A DNA stretch of 64,000 bases from Pseudoduganella lutea (GCF_004209755.1 NZ_CP035913.1:2976001-3040000), one strand, 5' to 3'; positions 8,943 to 18,383 are shown, numbered from the stretch's first letter. Program-made: numbers and translations. The notes: generated from the letters alone by a model not told the origin.

Positions 8943-10019
8943 ATGAAGCGTATTTTGTTCTTCCGCCACGCGTGGGCGCTATCCCTGCCAGTCGCAATGC
9001 TGCTATCCGTGTCGGCCACGCTGGCGGCGACGCCGGCCGCGCCGCTGCCGGCCATGAAGACCGGCCAGCTGTCGGTCTCCGGCCTGTCCTCCGGCGGCTA
9101 CATGGCGGTGCAGTTCAGCGTGGCGTATTCGGCCACCGTCACGGGCGCCGGCGTCATCGCCGCGGGCCCTTACTCGTGCTCGCGCGGCAACCTGACCGTG
9201 GCGACGACGCTATGCAGCTGCACCAGCGGCCTGCCGTGGTGCGCCGTGTCGCCCGGCGGCACCAACGTGCCCGAACTGGTCCGCATCACCGCCCGGTATG
9301 CCGAACGCGGCCGGATCGATCCCACGCGTCACCTGGCCCGGCACCGGGTATGGCTGTTTTCCGGCCTGGCCGACAGCGTGGTGCCGATGGCCGTCATGGA
9401 CGACCTGCACGCCTACTACGAGCATTACATCCCGCCGGAGAACATCCGCTACCGCAAGGACGTGAAGGCCGAACACGCGATGCCCACGGAAAGCTTCGGC
9501 AACCGCTGCGACCAGCTCGGCGCGCCCTACATCAGCGACTGCGATATCGACGGCGCCGGCGAGCTGCTGCAATGGATCTACGGCCCGTTGCACCCGAAAT
9601 CGAATGGCGCCGCCACCGGCCGCTTCGTGGAATTCAACCAGGCCGAATTCCTGCCCCGCCCGCAAGAACACGGCATGGCGGCCACCGGCTGGCTGTACGT
9701 ACCGCGCGGCTGCAAACGCGGCGGCGCCGGCTGCAGGCTGCACGTGGCGTTCCACGGCTGCAGGCAGACGTCGACACTCGTGAAGGAAGCCTGGGTCCGG
9801 CACGCCGGCTACAACGGCTGGGCCGACGCGAACCGCATCGTGGTGCTGTATCCGCAGGCCGCGCCGCTCCGGTTCAGGAACCCGAATTCGTGCTGGGACT
9901 GGTTCAATTACGACGATCCGGATTTCGCGGTGCAGTCCGGGCGGCAGATGCGGGCGGTGAAGCGGATGACCGAGCGGTTGATGGGCGGTGGGCCAGGGCG
10001 CAATAACGGCCGTGATTGA
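8943..10019 (+). CDS. Extracellular PHA depolymerase (type 2 catalytic domain)
   Basis: A 358-residue secreted alpha/beta hydrolase. A signal peptide spans about residues 1-30 (MKRILFFRHAWALSLPVAM...LAATP). The lipase box GLSSGGYM occurs near residue 48, very close to the N-terminus, which marks the circularly permuted type 2 catalytic arrangement of short-chain PHA depolymerases. Several Cys pairs (YSCSRG, LCSCTSGLPWC) suggest disulfides, and NSCWDWFNYDDPDF near the C-terminus is a family motif. It is divergent from the peroxidase by about 100 bp. Together with the genes at 1-636 and 62012-64000 it gives the organism a PHA-degrading set. Confidence 0.88.
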   Translation: MKRILFFRHAWALSLPVAMLLSVSATLAATPAAPLPAMKTGQLSVSGLSSGGYMAVQFSVAYSATVTGAGVIAAGPYSCSRGNLTVATTLCSCTSGLPWCAVSPGGTNVPELVRITARYAERGRIDPTRHLARHRVWLFSGLADSVVPMAVMDDLHAYYEHYIPPENIRYRKDVKAEHAMPTESFGNRCDQLGAPYISDCDIDGAGELLQWIYGPLHPKSNGAATGRFVEFNQAEFLPRPQEHGMAATGWLYVPRGCKRGGAGCRLHVAFHGCRQTSTLVKEAWVRHAGYNGWADANRIVVLYPQAAPLRFRNPNSCWDWFNYDDPDFAVQSGRQMRAVKRMTERLMGGGPGRNNGRD

Positions 10020-10146
10020 CGGCGCGTCCGTCACCGGCGGTTTTCGTCGGGTTGCGGCGCCCACGCCATCGAGCGGTCGCTGGCGATCGCATCGACCAGG
10101 CGGACGGCATTCGCGCCCACTTTCCTCGACCGCTAACTTTCTTAAA

Positions 10147-10182
10147 AAATCGCTTGCTATTGCATAGCACACGATTTATTAT
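10147..10182 (+). promoter_or_regulatory. Promoter overlapped by a palindromic operator (site a)
   Basis: A -35 TTGCTA (10154-10159) and -10 TATTAT (10177-10182) are spaced 17 bp. An inverted repeat with 14-bp arms, AAATCGCTTGCTAT and ATAGCACACGATTT (10147-10160 and 10164-10177, 12 of 14 pairs), covers the whole promoter, so a bound dimer would block RNA polymerase. The same layout recurs at 28684-28719. A MarR-type repressor is a reasonable guess. Confidence 0.7.
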
Positions 10183-10221
10183 CACTCCATCGCAACAAAA
10201 CAACCCGCAACGGAAACCTGG

Positions 10222-10248
10222 ATAAGTAGTACACGATTAAATAGCAAC
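10222..10248 (+). promoter_or_regulatory. Downstream operator-like element (site b)
   Basis: ATAAGTAGTACACGATTAAA followed by TAGCAAC lies in the leader of the first DUF4148 gene, about 40 bases before its ATG. It matches elements at 10676-10703 and 28797-28824 in its ATAAGTAG start and in the order of AC-rich and TTAAAT-type blocks. Confidence 0.5.
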
Positions 10249-10290
10249 CTATCCAGCTATACGATATTTCACCTGCCAAGGAGCCACAAC

Positions 10291-10659
10291 ATGAAAACGA
10301 TCGCTATCGCCCTCTCCGCCGCCGCCCTGTTCGCTTCGGCCCATGCATCGGCCACGGCCCAGTTGACCCGCGCCCAGGGGGTTGCGGAATACAGCGCTGC
10401 TATCGCTTCCGGTCATCACCTGGTCCACGACGGTTCGTATGCCGGCACCTTCGCGGATGGCTTGTCGACCAGGACGCGGGACGAAGTGCGCGCCGAACTG
10501 CGCATTGCCCAGCAACGCGGCGAACTGACGGTGGGCGAGCAGTATCCATTCGTTTCATCCGATGTATCCGGCACCGGCAAGACACGCGCCGAAGTCGCGG
10601 CAGAGCTGGCTGCCGATCGTCACACGAACCCGGAAATGGCGCTCGAGGGCCGGCTGTAA
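10291..10659 (+). CDS. DUF4148 secreted protein 1
   Basis: A 122-residue small secreted protein. The signal peptide is MKTIAIALSAAALFASAHAS. The DUF4148 signature follows twice as short repeats: TRDEVRAELRIAQQRGELTVGEQYPFV, with KTRAEVAAELA nearer the C-terminus. These proteins are frequent in Burkholderiales and have no known function. The ATG at 10291 is preceded by AAGGAG. It is 52% or so alike by eye to the next gene, with which it shares operator-like sequences upstream; the two are probably a tandem duplication. Confidence 0.88.
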   Translation: MKTIAIALSAAALFASAHASATAQLTRAQGVAEYSAAIASGHHLVHDGSYAGTFADGLSTRTRDEVRAELRIAQQRGELTVGEQYPFVSSDVSGTGKTRAEVAAELAADRHTNPEMALEGRL

Positions 10660-10675
10660 CGTCAGATTGCAGCCA

Positions 10676-10703
10676 ATAAGTAGCACGCTATTTAATCGCT
10701 TAC
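10676..10703 (+). promoter_or_regulatory. Operator-like element before second DUF4148 gene (site c)
   Basis: ATAAGTAGCACGCTATTTAA followed by TCGCTTAC begins 17 bases after the first DUF4148 stop codon and ends 26 bases before the second ATG. Its first 12 bases are identical to site e (28797) and nearly so to site b (10222). Confidence 0.55.
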
Positions 10704-10729
10704 AAAATCCTATCTTGAGGAATACCGCC

Positions 10730-11098
10730 ATGAAAACCATTGCCCTCGCACTTGCCACCAGCGCCCTGCTCGCTTCCGCCCATGTATCGGCTCAGCAATC
10801 CAGCGACATGCCGCGTATCCAGGTGACCGCGGAACACACCGCGGCCGTCGCCACAGGCAACCTCTTCGCCTCCGGCGAACTGTACTCGGGCACCCACTTC
10901 GAGACCGTCTCGACCAGGACACGCGACCAGGTGCGTGCCGAATTGCGGGTTGCCCAGCAGCGTGGCGAGCTGGCCGTTGGCGAGCACTATCCGTTCGTGA
11001 TGGACGATGCGCCCGGCCAGGGCAAGACCCGCGCCGAAGTGCAGGCCGAGCTGGCCGCCTATCGCCTGGCCAATCCCGATGTCCATTACGAAAACTGA
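10730..11098 (+). CDS. DUF4148 secreted protein 2
   Basis: A 122-residue paralogue of the preceding gene: signal peptide MKTIALALATSALLASAHVS, then TRDQVRAELRVAQQRGELAV, GEHYPFV and KTRAEVQAELAAYR. It has the same length and domain order as its neighbour. The ATG at 10730 was chosen because it starts the signal peptide and follows TTGAGGAA. Function is unknown; the shared operator elements suggest co-regulation with the first copy and with the hydrolases near 28.8-30.7 kb. Confidence 0.88.
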   Translation: MKTIALALATSALLASAHVSAQQSSDMPRIQVTAEHTAAVATGNLFASGELYSGTHFETVSTRTRDQVRAELRVAQQRGELAVGEHYPFVMDDAPGQGKTRAEVQAELAAYRLANPDVHYEN

Positions 11099-11130
11099 GC
11101 AGGAGTCCAGCGATGGCGGCCGGCCCCGCG

Positions 11131-11562
11131 TCATTTGTCCAGGATGACGATCGGCTTGTTCTTCTCCACCAGGTAGGTGGCCAGTTCCGCCGTGATGTCC
11201 GGCCCCACGTTCTTCGCGGAGTGCACGGCGCCGGCCGGAATGTACAGCGACTCTCCGGCCTGCAGCGTGATCGTTTTTCCGTCCAGTTCATACTGGATCG
11301 TACCGCTCAGGACATAGGCGATTTCCACGCCCGGGTGGGAATGCTTCGGAAACGATGCGCCCGGGGCAAAGTCGACACGCACCTGTATCGCCTCGCGGTT
11401 GCCGTCGAAATCGCGCCGCACCGTCTCGGTCCGGGCGATGCCCTTGGCATCGAACTTCGGCGCAGCGGCTGCCGGTGCCTGTGCAAACGCCGTGGACATC
11501 GCCTGCACGGCGAACAGTGCCATCGTCATGGCGGCCTTGGCATGGTTCTTCGAAAATTTCAT
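11131..11562 (-). CDS. Exported cupin-domain protein
   Basis: A 143-residue protein with a signal peptide (residues about 1-28, ending STAFAQA) and a single cupin barrel. Cupin motif 1 is PKHSHPGVEIAYVLSG (two His and a Glu as metal ligands) and motif 2 is PAGAVHSAKN (His). Such periplasmic cupins are often annotated as quercetin-dioxygenase-like or simply sugar/metal-binding; no substrate can be told here. The ATG at 11560-11562 starts the signal peptide. It converges on DUF4148 protein 2 and is divergent from the response regulator. Confidence 0.85.
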   Translation of the reverse strand: MKFSKNHAKAAMTMALFAVQAMSTAFAQAPAAAAPKFDAKGIARTETVRRDFDGNREAIQVRVDFAPGASFPKHSHPGVEIAYVLSGTIQYELDGKTITLQAGESLYIPAGAVHSAKNVGPDITAELATYLVEKNKPIVILDK

Positions 11563-11683
11563 GGTTGCCTCTTTCTGAGTGGGGGAAGTAAAAACCTGCA
11601 TGCGGGAATGCGGGCTGGCAGCCCGATGGCCTGGAGCTGTATTACACTGGCGGCCTCCTCGCCCTGCCCATGGAGCATCCGCC

Positions 11684-12328
11684 TTGCGAACTACCGAACC
11701 GTGCCAAGCGGCGCCCATCCGCGTCCTCGTCGTCGACGATCATCCGATCGTCCGCGCCGGGCTGGTCGACACGATTTGCAGCCAGCCGGACCTCACCGTG
11801 GTCGGCGAGCTGGAGGATGGCACCCATGTGCTGGCCTCCTACGAGGCCTTGCGGCCGCATGTCACCATCATGGACATCGCAATGCCCGACATGGATGGCA
11901 TCCAGGCGCTGGAAGCGTTGCGCCGGCAGCATGGCAACGCCCGGGTCCTCATGCTGACGACCCTGGGCGGCGATCACCAGCTGCGTCGCGCAATGGAACT
12001 GGGTGCGTGCGGCATCCTGATGAAGAGCAGCGTGCGCCAGGACTTGCTCGCGGCCATACGCGCCGTGCACGCGGGGAATCGCTGGATACCGCCCGACGTG
12101 GCCTGCACGCTGGTCGAGCACCTGGGCCAGCCGCACCTGAGCGAGCGTGAAGTGGCGGTGCTGCGCAGCGCCGCGGGCGGCAATGCGAACAAGCAGATCG
12201 GCGTGAAACTCGGCATCGCGGAAGATACCGTCAAGACCCATATGCGCACCATCCTGGCGAAACTGGGCGCCAGCGACCGCACCCATGCGGTCGCCATCGC
12301 CATCAAGCGCGGCATTCTTTCCCTCTAG
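11684..12328 (+). CDS. NarL/LuxR-family response regulator
   Basis: A 214-residue response regulator. The receiver domain has the acidic pair VVDDHP, the phospho-acceptor Asp64 in TIMDIAMPDMDG, and Lys in GILMKSS. The LuxR HTH is LSEREVAVLRSAAGG...NKQIGVKLGIAEDTVKTHM at the C-terminus. I prefer the TTG at 11684 because GGAG lies eight bases before it; an ATG at 11579 in the same frame would add 35 residues of non-family sequence. The likely partner is the HisKA_3 kinase at 13478-16492, since both are of the NarL/HPK7 type, but a hydrolase gene separates them. Confidence 0.85.
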   Translation: MRTTEPCQAAPIRVLVVDDHPIVRAGLVDTICSQPDLTVVGELEDGTHVLASYEALRPHVTIMDIAMPDMDGIQALEALRRQHGNARVLMLTTLGGDHQLRRAMELGACGILMKSSVRQDLLAAIRAVHAGNRWIPPDVACTLVEHLGQPHLSEREVAVLRSAAGGNANKQIGVKLGIAEDTVKTHMRTILAKLGASDRTHAVAIAIKRGILSL

Positions 12329-12389
12329 CCGCGCATCTGCTTCAACGCCTGCCTCAACTGCTACTTCAACGCCTGCTGCAATTTCCGCT

Positions 12390-13355
12390 TCAGCCCTTGA
12401 GGAAGGCCAGCAGGTCAGTGTTGACCTGGTCCTTGTGGGTGTCCGTCAAGCCATGCGGCGCGCCCGGATAAACCAGCAGCCTGGCGTGCTTGACGATCGC
12501 GGCGGCCGCGCGGCCGGAGGAATCGATCGGCACGATCTGGTCATCGTCGCCATGGATGATCAGCGTGGGCTTGTCGAACTTGCGCAGGTCGGCACGGAAA
12601 TCCGTTTCGGAAAACGCCTTGATCGAGTCATAGGTGTTCTTGTGCCCGGCCATCATGCCCTGCATCCACCAGCTGTCGACCAGGGCCTGCGAGACCTTCG
12701 CGCCGGCCCGGTTGAAGCCGAAGAACGGACCGGCGGCGATGTCCTTGTAGAGCTGGGAACGGTTGGCGACCGATCCGGCGCGAATGCCGTCGAAGACTTC
12801 GCGCGGCAGGCCGCCCGGGTTGTCGGCGGTTTTCAGCATCAGCGGCGGCACGGCCGATACCAGGACCAGGCCGGCCGTGCGCTTCGTGCCATGGCGGCCG
12901 ACATACCGCGCCACTTCACCGCCACCCGTGGAAAAGCCCACCAGCACGGCGTTCTTCAGGTCGAGCGTTTCGATCAGGTGGGCCAGGTCGTCGGCGTAGT
13001 GGTCCATGTCGTTGCCGTCCCATGGCTGGCTGGAGCGGCCGTGCCCACGACGATCGTGGGCGATGCAGCGGTAGCCGTGGTTCGCCAGGAAGAACATCTG
13101 CGATTCCCAGCTGTCCGAGTTCAGTGGCCAGCCATGGGAAAACACGACGGGCTGGCCATTTTTCGGGCCCCAATCCTTGTAGTACAGCGACACCCCATCG
13201 CGCGTCGTGAGCTGGCCGCCACCACGGACCGGCGCGGCCGCCGGCGCGGCGGAAGCATTCAGGGCGACACCGGCCGCCGCGGCGCCGGCCGCGGCCGTGG
13301 CGGCGCTCATCAGGACGTTGCGGCGCAGCGGGTTCGGGTTGGTATGGTTGGTCAT
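12390..13355 (-). CDS. Tat-exported alpha/beta hydrolase, non-haem chloroperoxidase type
   Basis: A 321-residue protein with a twin-arginine signal ([20 protein letters not shown]). The mature part starts with [14 protein letters not shown] and has the oxyanion [36 protein letters not shown] split across the fold, the nucleophile elbow GFSTGGGE, the acid Asp in HGDDDQIVP and His in GAPHGLT. This is the arylesterase/cofactor-free haloperoxidase group; the natural substrate is unknown. The ATG at 13353-13355 was chosen because it puts the RR motif at the usual position. It lies between the response regulator and the sensor kinase genes. Confidence 0.88.
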   Translation of the reverse strand: MTNHTNPNPLRRNVLMSAATAAAGAAAAGVALNASAAPAAAPVRGGGQLTTRDGVSLYYKDWGPKNGQPVVFSHGWPLNSDSWESQMFFLANHGYRCIAHDRRGHGRSSQPWDGNDMDHYADDLAHLIETLDLKNAVLVGFSTGGGEVARYVGRHGTKRTAGLVLVSAVPPLMLKTADNPGGLPREVFDGIRAGSVANRSQLYKDIAAGPFFGFNRAGAKVSQALVDSWWMQGMMAGHKNTYDSIKAFSETDFRADLRKFDKPTLIIHGDDDQIVPIDSSGRAAAAIVKHARLLVYPGAPHGLTDTHKDQVNTDLLAFLKG

Positions 13356-13477
13356 TCGGGTCTCTCGTCGGTTAGTGGCTGACATCGTTTTCATGCCTGC
13401 ACAGCTTACCGTCGGACTGCACACTTGTATTCGTCATGAAGAGCGCGCCATCACTAGCTCTTTCGAGCGGTCGGTGC

Positions 13478-16400
13478 CTACGCCACCTGAGCGGGTGTCC
13501 GGCTGCGCGGGCGCAGCCGGTTGAACAGGGCTGCGGAACGGCGCCCGGGATATGCCGCTTCGGCCGCGATCTCCAGGTACACGGACGTGCCCTTGCCCGG
13601 GGCCGAGTCCAGTCTGCACACGGCACCGATCGCCGCCGCCCGCTCGTGCATGCCGACGATGCCGAAGTGCCGGGGCTGGCCGGCGCCCGCCACCATCGCC
13701 GGCGCCATGCCGCAGCCATCGTCGCGCACCAGCACCACCAGCCGGTCCGCACGGTAGTCCATGATGAGTTCCACCAGGTTCGCGCGGGCATGGCGCGAGG
13801 CGTTGAACAGGGCTTCGCGGGCGATCGCGTGCACTTCCGCGCGCACTTTCGGGCACACGGTCCGTGGCTTGCCATGGATGCTCGCGGCAAAGCGTTCCTG
13901 CAGCAGCACATGGCCGTACTGCGTCAGCGCCTGGCCCAGTTCGGCCGGCTCGCTGGCCGCGCGCAGGTCCGTGATGCAGTCGCGCCCCTCGATCATCAGC
14001 GCGTCGGCCAGGTCCAGTGTCTGCTCGAGCTTGTCGCGCTCGGTGGAACCGACGGGCAGCTTGCGTACCTGCTGGTCGAACAGCATGATCAAGCCCTGCA
14101 CGCTTTGCAGCAAGGTATCGTGCAGGCCCCGGGCGATCCGCTCGCGCTCGGCCAGCCGCTCGTGCATCAGGTCCACCATCCGCACGGTCAGGCGGCGCAC
14201 ACGCAACAGGTATAACCCGCCCAGCAGCGCCACCGCCAGCAGCACCATCAGGACAGCGAACAACGTGGTTTCCACGAAGCGTGGCAGGAAAACCAGGTGC
14301 AGCGTGGCGCCGCTCTCGTTCCATACGCCGTCTTCGTTGGCGGCCATGACCCGGAACCGGTAACGGCCGGGACGCAGGTTCGTATAGATCGCTTCCCGGC
14401 GCGAACCTGCTTCCTGCCAGCGCTCGTCGACCCCGTCGAGCCGGTAGCGAAAGCGTGCCCGCTCGGGAACGGCCAGGCTGAGCGCCGTGTACCGTATCTG
14501 CAGATCCCGGCTGCCCGCCGGCAGGCGCAAGCCATCCCTGGCTGGATACGCGACGTCGCCGGAACGCACCGACAGCAGTTGCACCGGCGGGGCCAGGGCA
14601 TTGCGTGGAATGCGGGCGGGATCGAGGGTGGCGACTTCGCTGGCGGTGGCGAACCACAGCCGGCCATCGGTACTGCGTGCCATCGATGGCAGCGGGCGCA
14701 ACTGTTCGGCACTGCCCACCAGGCCGTCGAGCGCGTCGAAACGTTCGTACGGCAACGGCCGCGCCGGCGCACGCCACAAGCGCGCGACATCGGTGGCGGC
14801 GATGCGGCTGATCCCGTCGGAACCGTGCAGCCACAGGTCGCCATCGGGCGTGCGGACGAGGCCGGAGATGCCCCGCAACGGCTGCTGCCCGGCCGGGGTG
14901 ACGCCGTGCCAGCGCTGCCCGTCATACCAGGCCAATCCGTTCTGCCCGCCCGCCCAGATCCGGGTGCCGTCCACCAGCAGCGCCTGCACGTTGCCCAGGT
15001 CCAGGCCAGCGGCCCGGTCGAACACCCGTACGCTGTCGCCATCGATCATGGCGATCCTGTTGCGCAGATAGGCCGCCCAGACGCGGCCGGCGCCATCGCA
15101 TGCCAGTGCCAGCGCCAGCCCATCCGGCAATCCCGGCAGGCCGCCGTTCCTGTGCCACTCGCCATCCCGGATCTGGAACAGCCCCACGCGCGCCATCGAC
15201 ATCCACATCCGCCCCTGCCGATCGGTCACCATGGCCTGGGTGTCGTGACCGGTCACCTGCGCGGGATGCGGCAGCCGTAGCAGCGTACCCGACGCGGTCC
15301 GGCGCCACCGTGCCTGGTGATTCGCGAACCACAGCGTGCCGTCGGGCGCGCGGTATGCGGCGCTCAGTTCCATGGGGCCCAGTGTTTCGCCGGCGCCGTC
15401 CGCGTCATGGCGGCGCAGCGGCTTGCGGCTGTCGCCGATAATGACACCGCCCCGGTCATCGGCGATCACCCCGGGTCGGTCGAATGCCGTATCGACGGGT
15501 ACCGTGCGCAGGCGGGTACGCCGCAAGCGGTCCAGGCCAGCCGAGGTCCCCACCCAGATATTGCCTTCGCGGTCTTCGAAGATCGATTGGATCAGCGGGC
15601 CGCTCAGGCCATTCGTGCGCGTCAGCTGCTGCGGCCGCGCCGCGGGGCCGACATAGGGCGCCCTGCGGCGCTCCAGAGCATCGACCTTCAGTATCCACAT
15701 ATTGCCATCGCGGTCGAACAGGGCACCGTTGCCACCCAGCTCGGCGCGCGGCGGCGGATTGCCGGGCGGCGGGGCCGTCAGCACGCGATAGTGCTTGTCG
15801 ATGCCGTCCGATCCCCAGATCGTGCCGTCCGGCGCCTCGGCGATCGCCATCATGTCGAGGTAGGGCCACGCCCGCCGGTAGCGCGCGGCGCCGGGATCCC
15901 GGAAGTAGATCCCACCTTCGACAGACACCCACTGGCGGCCATCGCGGCCATACAGCACCTGGCGCGTGCGCGTCACCGGCAGGCCCTCGGCGGTGCCGAC
16001 ACGGCGAAAGCGCGATGCACCCGCCGCCAGGTACCCCAGGCCGGTACTGGTGGCGGCCCATACGCCGCCGTCGGGCGCTTCCGCCATCGTCATCACGGCG
16101 CCGGGGGGCAGCCCGTCAGCCTCCCTGAACACGCGCATGCGCCCCGCGGAAAACACGCTGATGCCACCGAAACGGTCACCGACCCATAGCCGGCCGTCGC
16201 GCGTGACCAGCAATCCCAGCGTGTTGGTCGAGTGCAGGCGATGGCCCTGCACGCTGTCCATGCGCTCGAAGTCCAGGCCGTCGAAGCGGAACAGGCCATG
16301 GGGCGAACTGACCCACAACCAGCCGTCCGGTGTCTGGGCGAACTGCACGACGTCGGCGGGTGCGCCGCGCTGGCCATGCCACGCGGTGTGTGCATACTCG

Positions 16401-16492
16401 GTCAGAAGGTGCGAGCTGGCCCAGGCCATCAGGGGATGCAGCAGGACGACGAGGAGCAGCCCGAGGCGGGCGTGGGAAGGCGGCATATTCAC
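13478..16492 (-). CDS. Two-Y (Reg_prop/Y_Y_Y) sensor histidine kinase, HPK7 type
   Basis: A 1004-residue membrane sensor. A signal anchor (about 5-25) is followed by two periplasmic beta-propellers built of Reg_prop repeats (for example DGWLWVSSPHGLFRFDG, DGRLWVGDRFGG), a Y_Y_Y Ig-like module (RFRYRLDGVDERWQEAG, TNLRPGRYRFRV) ending near residue 735, one transmembrane helix at about 740-765, HisKA_3 with the phospho-acceptor H791 in IARGLHDTLLQS, and a HATPase with REALFNASRHARA, DDGCGM and HFGIVGMHER. Similar sensors detect polysaccharide fragments. The probable partner is the NarL regulator at 11684. It is minus-strand, with its own upstream gap of 126 bp. Confidence 0.9.
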   Translation of the reverse strand: MNMPPSHARLGLLLVVLLHPLMAWASSHLLTEYAHTAWHGQRGAPADVVQFAQTPDGWLWVSSPHGLFRFDGLDFERMDSVQGHRLHSTNTLGLLVTRDGRLWVGDRFGGISVFSAGRMRVFREADGLPPGAVMTMAEAPDGGVWAATSTGLGYLAAGASRFRRVGTAEGLPVTRTRQVLYGRDGRQWVSVEGGIYFRDPGAARYRRAWPYLDMMAIAEAPDGTIWGSDGIDKHYRVLTAPPPGNPPPRAELGGNGALFDRDGNMWILKVDALERRRAPYVGPAARPQQLTRTNGLSGPLIQSIFEDREGNIWVGTSAGLDRLRRTRLRTVPVDTAFDRPGVIADDRGGVIIGDSRKPLRRHDADGAGETLGPMELSAAYRAPDGTLWFANHQARWRRTASGTLLRLPHPAQVTGHDTQAMVTDRQGRMWMSMARVGLFQIRDGEWHRNGGLPGLPDGLALALACDGAGRVWAAYLRNRIAMIDGDSVRVFDRAAGLDLGNVQALLVDGTRIWAGGQNGLAWYDGQRWHGVTPAGQQPLRGISGLVRTPDGDLWLHGSDGISRIAATDVARLWRAPARPLPYERFDALDGLVGSAEQLRPLPSMARSTDGRLWFATASEVATLDPARIPRNALAPPVQLLSVRSGDVAYPARDGLRLPAGSRDLQIRYTALSLAVPERARFRYRLDGVDERWQEAGSRREAIYTNLRPGRYRFRVMAANEDGVWNESGATLHLVFLPRFVETTLFAVLMVLLAVALLGGLYLLRVRRLTVRMVDLMHERLAERERIARGLHDTLLQSVQGLIMLFDQQVRKLPVGSTERDKLEQTLDLADALMIEGRDCITDLRAASEPAELGQALTQYGHVLLQERFAASIHGKPRTVCPKVRAEVHAIAREALFNASRHARANLVELIMDYRADRLVVLVRDDGCGMAPAMVAGAGQPRHFGIVGMHERAAAIGAVCRLDSAPGKGTSVYLEIAAEAAYPGRRSAALFNRLRPRSRTPAQVA

Positions 16493-16618
16493 GATTGCAA
16501 GGCGATGCGCCAGTGTAACCTTGTTTGCCTGGCAATATCACATGAACAATCGGCGACCAGCGAATGCCATGCCGGCGGGCCGATATGGCGAGCCGAAAGG
16601 CGCGCCGGCAGCCCCCCG

Positions 16619-17425
16619 CTACTTCACCCGCAGTTTGGCGATCTTGGGATCTCCTGCCGGATACGCGAGGTTCATCGCCCGCATCGTTTCCGCGAGCAGC
16701 GCCGCCACGGCGGTATCCCGGTGCGGCTTCGAATCGGCCGGCACGATGTACCAGGGCGCATGGGGCGCATCCGTGCCGGCGATCGCCTTGTCATAGGCCG
16801 CGTGGTACTCGGACCATTTCTCGCGGTGCTTCAGGTCTTCCGGATCGAACTTCCAGTGCTTTTCCGGATTGTCGATGCGGTCCTGCAGCCGCCGGCGCTG
16901 TTCGTCTTTCGAGATGTGCAGGAACACCTTGACGATCGTGGTGCCGGATTCGGCCAGCATGCGTTCGAATTCCTGGATCTGCGCAAGGCGACGGCCCGCC
17001 TCGATGTCGCTGATCTGGCCATACACGACCGGGTGCAGCACGTCTTCGTAATGGCTGCGGTTGAACACGGCGATCTCGCCCTTGCGCGGTACCTGCAGGT
17101 GCACGCGCCACAGGAAGTCGCGCGCGGTTTCGGCCGATGTCGGCACGTCGAAACGCACGGGGCGCAGGCCCATCGGATTGATCCGGCCGAACAACTGGTG
17201 CACGGTGCCGTCCTTGCCGGCGCAATCGACACCCTGCAGCACCAGCAGCACCTTGCGCTGGCGTTCCGCGTACAGCATTTCCTGCAGCAGCGCGATTTCC
17301 TTGTGCAGCCCCTTGACGAAGTTCCGGTCTTCGCGCTCGTCGCCAGTGCACAGCGGCGTTGCCGCCGCATCCTTGTCCGCCAGTACGAGGCGGCCATTCA
17401 CGCCAAACAGATTACACGCCTTCAT
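16619..17425 (-). CDS. ppk2: Polyphosphate kinase 2 family protein
   Basis: A 268-residue PPK2. Walker A is QGVDCAGKDGTVHQLFG, the lid and Walker B region is FNRSHYEDVLHPVVYG, and the basic polyphosphate-binding segment is EKHWKFDPEDLKHREKWSEY. Enzymes of this size are single-domain PPK2s that move phosphate between polyphosphate and nucleotides; whether AMP or ADP is the acceptor cannot be told from sequence by eye. The ATG at 17423-17425 lies 14 bases inside the end of the LysR gene, so the two may be translated together. Confidence 0.88.
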   Translation of the reverse strand: MKACNLFGVNGRLVLADKDAAATPLCTGDEREDRNFVKGLHKEIALLQEMLYAERQRKVLLVLQGVDCAGKDGTVHQLFGRINPMGLRPVRFDVPTSAETARDFLWRVHLQVPRKGEIAVFNRSHYEDVLHPVVYGQISDIEAGRRLAQIQEFERMLAESGTTIVKVFLHISKDEQRRRLQDRIDNPEKHWKFDPEDLKHREKWSEYHAAYDKAIAGTDAPHAPWYIVPADSKPHRDTAVAALLAETMRAMNLAYPAGDPKIAKLRVK

Positions 17426-18383
17426 CCATGCTCCCGAGCCGAGGGTAGCGCTGCGCGGCCACTTCGCGCAGCGTGGCCAGCATCGCTTCCGCCCCTGGCG
17501 ACAGCCGATGCTGCTTGCGGGTGACGATACCATACAGGTCCATCGTCAGGCCCAGGTCGTACGGGAGAACGGTGATCAGCCCCATGTCCAGGTAAGGGCG
17601 CACCAGTTCGGCCGGCAGCGCGCACACCATGCGGCTGCCCGCCAGCAGGTTGACGATGACGGGCAGCGCCATCGCTTCCACGGTGTCCGATGGCGGCTCC
17701 AGGCCGTGCGACAGGAACAGCGCCGTCAGCCGGTCGCGCAGCACCGAGCCGGCCGGCGGCACGATCCAAGGTTCGCAGGCCAGGTCGGCCGGTGTCAGGT
17801 CCGTGCGCGATGCCAGCGGGTGGCCAGCGCCGGCGATGAGGCTGTGCGGCTCGTCGGTGATCGGCTCGAAATGCAGTTCGCCGGCGGCGTGCGAATCCTG
17901 CACGCGGCCGATGACGATGTCCAGTTCTCCGGCACGCAGTTTATCGGTCAGCAGCTTGCTCGTATCGACGGTGACGGACACGCGCACCCGGGCGTGGCGT
18001 GTCTTGAGCAGCTTGATCGCATCGGGCAGCAGGCTGGCCGAAGGCGTCAGTACCGCGCCGACATTGACCTTGCCCGACAGGCCGGCCAGCAGCTCCATCA
18101 CTTCCTGGTGCGCCGCATCCATCTCGGCCAGCGCGGCACCCGCGCGGCGGATCAGCACTTCGCCATACCAGGTCGGCAGCACGCCGCGCGGCAACCGCTC
18201 GAACAGCTGCACGTTCAGCGCGTGTTCCAGTTCGGCCAGCAGCTTCGATGCCGCCGGCTGCGTGAGGTTCGCCGCCTGGGCCGCGTGCAGGATCGAGCCA
18301 TGGCGGCCAAGTTCCACCAGCAGCACGAGCTGGCGCATCTTCAGGTGGGAGCGGACGAATCGGTCGGAATGGAGGTCGTGCAT
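17412..18383 (-). CDS. LysR-family regulator, GbpR-like
   Basis: A 323-residue LysR regulator. The winged HTH is GSILHAAQAANLTQPAASKL at about 30-49, and the effector domain begins KVNVGAVLTPSASLLPDAI. The sequence style (LKMRQLVLLVELGRHGSILHAA, LFERLPRGVLPT) resembles GbpR, a regulator of galactose-binding and galactose-utilisation genes. Its position at the end of the galactan/galactonate gene block supports control of that block by galactose or a pathway intermediate; this is inference. Confidence 0.85.
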   Translation of the reverse strand: MHDLHSDRFVRSHLKMRQLVLLVELGRHGSILHAAQAANLTQPAASKLLAELEHALNVQLFERLPRGVLPTWYGEVLIRRAGAALAEMDAAHQEVMELLAGLSGKVNVGAVLTPSASLLPDAIKLLKTRHARVRVSVTVDTSKLLTDKLRAGELDIVIGRVQDSHAAGELHFEPITDEPHSLIAGAGHPLASRTDLTPADLACEPWIVPPAGSVLRDRLTALFLSHGLEPPSDTVEAMALPVIVNLLAGSRMVCALPAELVRPYLDMGLITVLPYDLGLTMDLYGIVTRKQHRLSPGAEAMLATLREVAAQRYPRLGSMDEGV

